From an uncultured Lachnospiraceae bacterium (GTDB lineage: Bacteria; Bacillota; Clostridia; Lachnospirales; Lachnospiraceae), in contig CAJTJY010000008.1 of assembly GCA_910576975.1 (NCBI GenBank), forward strand, positions 1 through 31,224: 31,224 nucleotides of DNA, in the 5' to 3' direction. This document shows positions 31,099 through 31,224 of the stretch, one piece after another; the stretch's first letter is position 1, and every line of letters begins with the position of its first letter. The notes beneath the pieces were generated by a model. That model was not told the origin of the DNA. It did no database searches and saw only the letters and a program-made list of their open reading frames with translations. The position numbers were made by a program, and so were the translations under genes.

Positions 31099-31224
31099 TT
31101 TCCTCCATTCCGTGCTTCTTTTTGCACATATAGGTAGTTTGGGAAAGAATCCATTGATTCTTTCACTCTTTCCTCCATTCCGTGCTTCTTTTTGCACATA
31201 TAGGTAGTTTGGGAAAGAATCCAT
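31099..31224. repeat. 70-bp tandem repeat in front of the carrier-protein gene
   Basis: Bases 31099–31154 and 31169–31224 are identical over 56 bases, giving a period of 70. The second copy is cut by the window edge, so more copies may follow. Each unit carries a ribosome-site-like GGAGGAAA (minus strand) and a GTGC/GCAC hairpin. The spacer between the two copies completes a perfect GAAAGAATC-CATT-GATTCTTTC hairpin (31144–31165). The first unit ends just before the carrier-protein ATG, so its real ribosome site is part of the repeat. Confidence 0.9.

Noticed and set aside
31099..31224. The end repeats as a CRISPR array.
   Set aside because: The repeated block is 56 bases with a 14-base spacer. 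Only two copies are visible, the repeat holds a ribosome site, and no cas genes are near.

Overview
The window reads as a chromosome segment from a low-to-moderate-GC anaerobic Firmicute, most likely a gut Lachnospiraceae (Clostridia). Reasons: an IreB–RuvX–DUF1292 cluster, a ThiI/cysteine desulfurase pair, a Bacillus yrrK–yrrO-like gene order, strong AGGAGG ribosome sites, and A/T-rich TTGAAA-N17-TATAAT type promoters. The genus cannot be fixed from sequence reading alone. About 30 genes or gene fragments lie on the minus strand. Only three lie on the plus strand: the siroheme reductase, aroC and an HPr-like gene.

Region by region. (1) 1–445: the left end of an unidentified mobile element. 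It carries a 41-codon ORF between inverted 14-mers and the start of a further gene. It appears to be inserted into an ABC exporter gene, of which only about 31 native N-terminal codons remain. (2) 630–4911: a minus-strand LysR regulator–HAD phosphatase–SDR operon, divergent from a siroheme nitrite/sulfite reductase with a long structured leader. (3) 4957–6636: a PAS–GGDEF–EAL protein with a degenerate cyclase motif and an apparently intact phosphodiesterase. (4) 6950–12127: amino-acid biosynthesis (leuB–ilvB, then serC–serA from a probable own promoter). (5) 12256–13975: tgt and yajC, with a folded yajC 5' leader. (6) 13976–14530: a gene-poor stretch with a large cloverleaf-like nested inverted repeat next to aroC (14531–15715). 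(7) 15870–23801: mtaB, then a long operon ireB–ruvX–DUF1292–RNase J–YlbF–truncated MltG–trmR–trhP–lactonase, similar to yrzL–yrrK–yrzB–yrrL–yrrM–yrrO of Bacillus subtilis but with RNase J and YlbF inserted. (8) 23951–24181: an HPr-like gene without the catalytic histidine, with its own promoter and strong terminator. (9) 24241–31096: an operon of acyl carrier protein–MBOAT acyltransferase–SGNH protein–prmA–rsmE–cysteine desulfurase–thiI. Its start is preceded by a 70-bp tandem repeat that runs off the window.

How the genes work together. Much of the right half serves RNA maturation and translation: s4U (ThiI plus its sulfur donor), ms2t6A (MtaB), mo5U/ho5U wobble uridine (TrhP plus TrmR), queuosine (Tgt), rRNA m3U1498 (RsmE), L11 methylation (PrmA) and RNase J. 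The ACP–MBOAT–SGNH trio looks like a dlt-type surface acylation module without an adjacent adenylation enzyme. The left half is biosynthetic: serine, leucine/isoleucine/valine, chorismate and reduced sulfur or nitrogen.

I do not see a CRISPR array, rRNA, tRNA, prophage or a complete defence system. The least explained items are the 14.3-kb nested palindrome, the element at the left edge, the yajC and reductase leaders, the His-less HPr and the 70-bp repeats.
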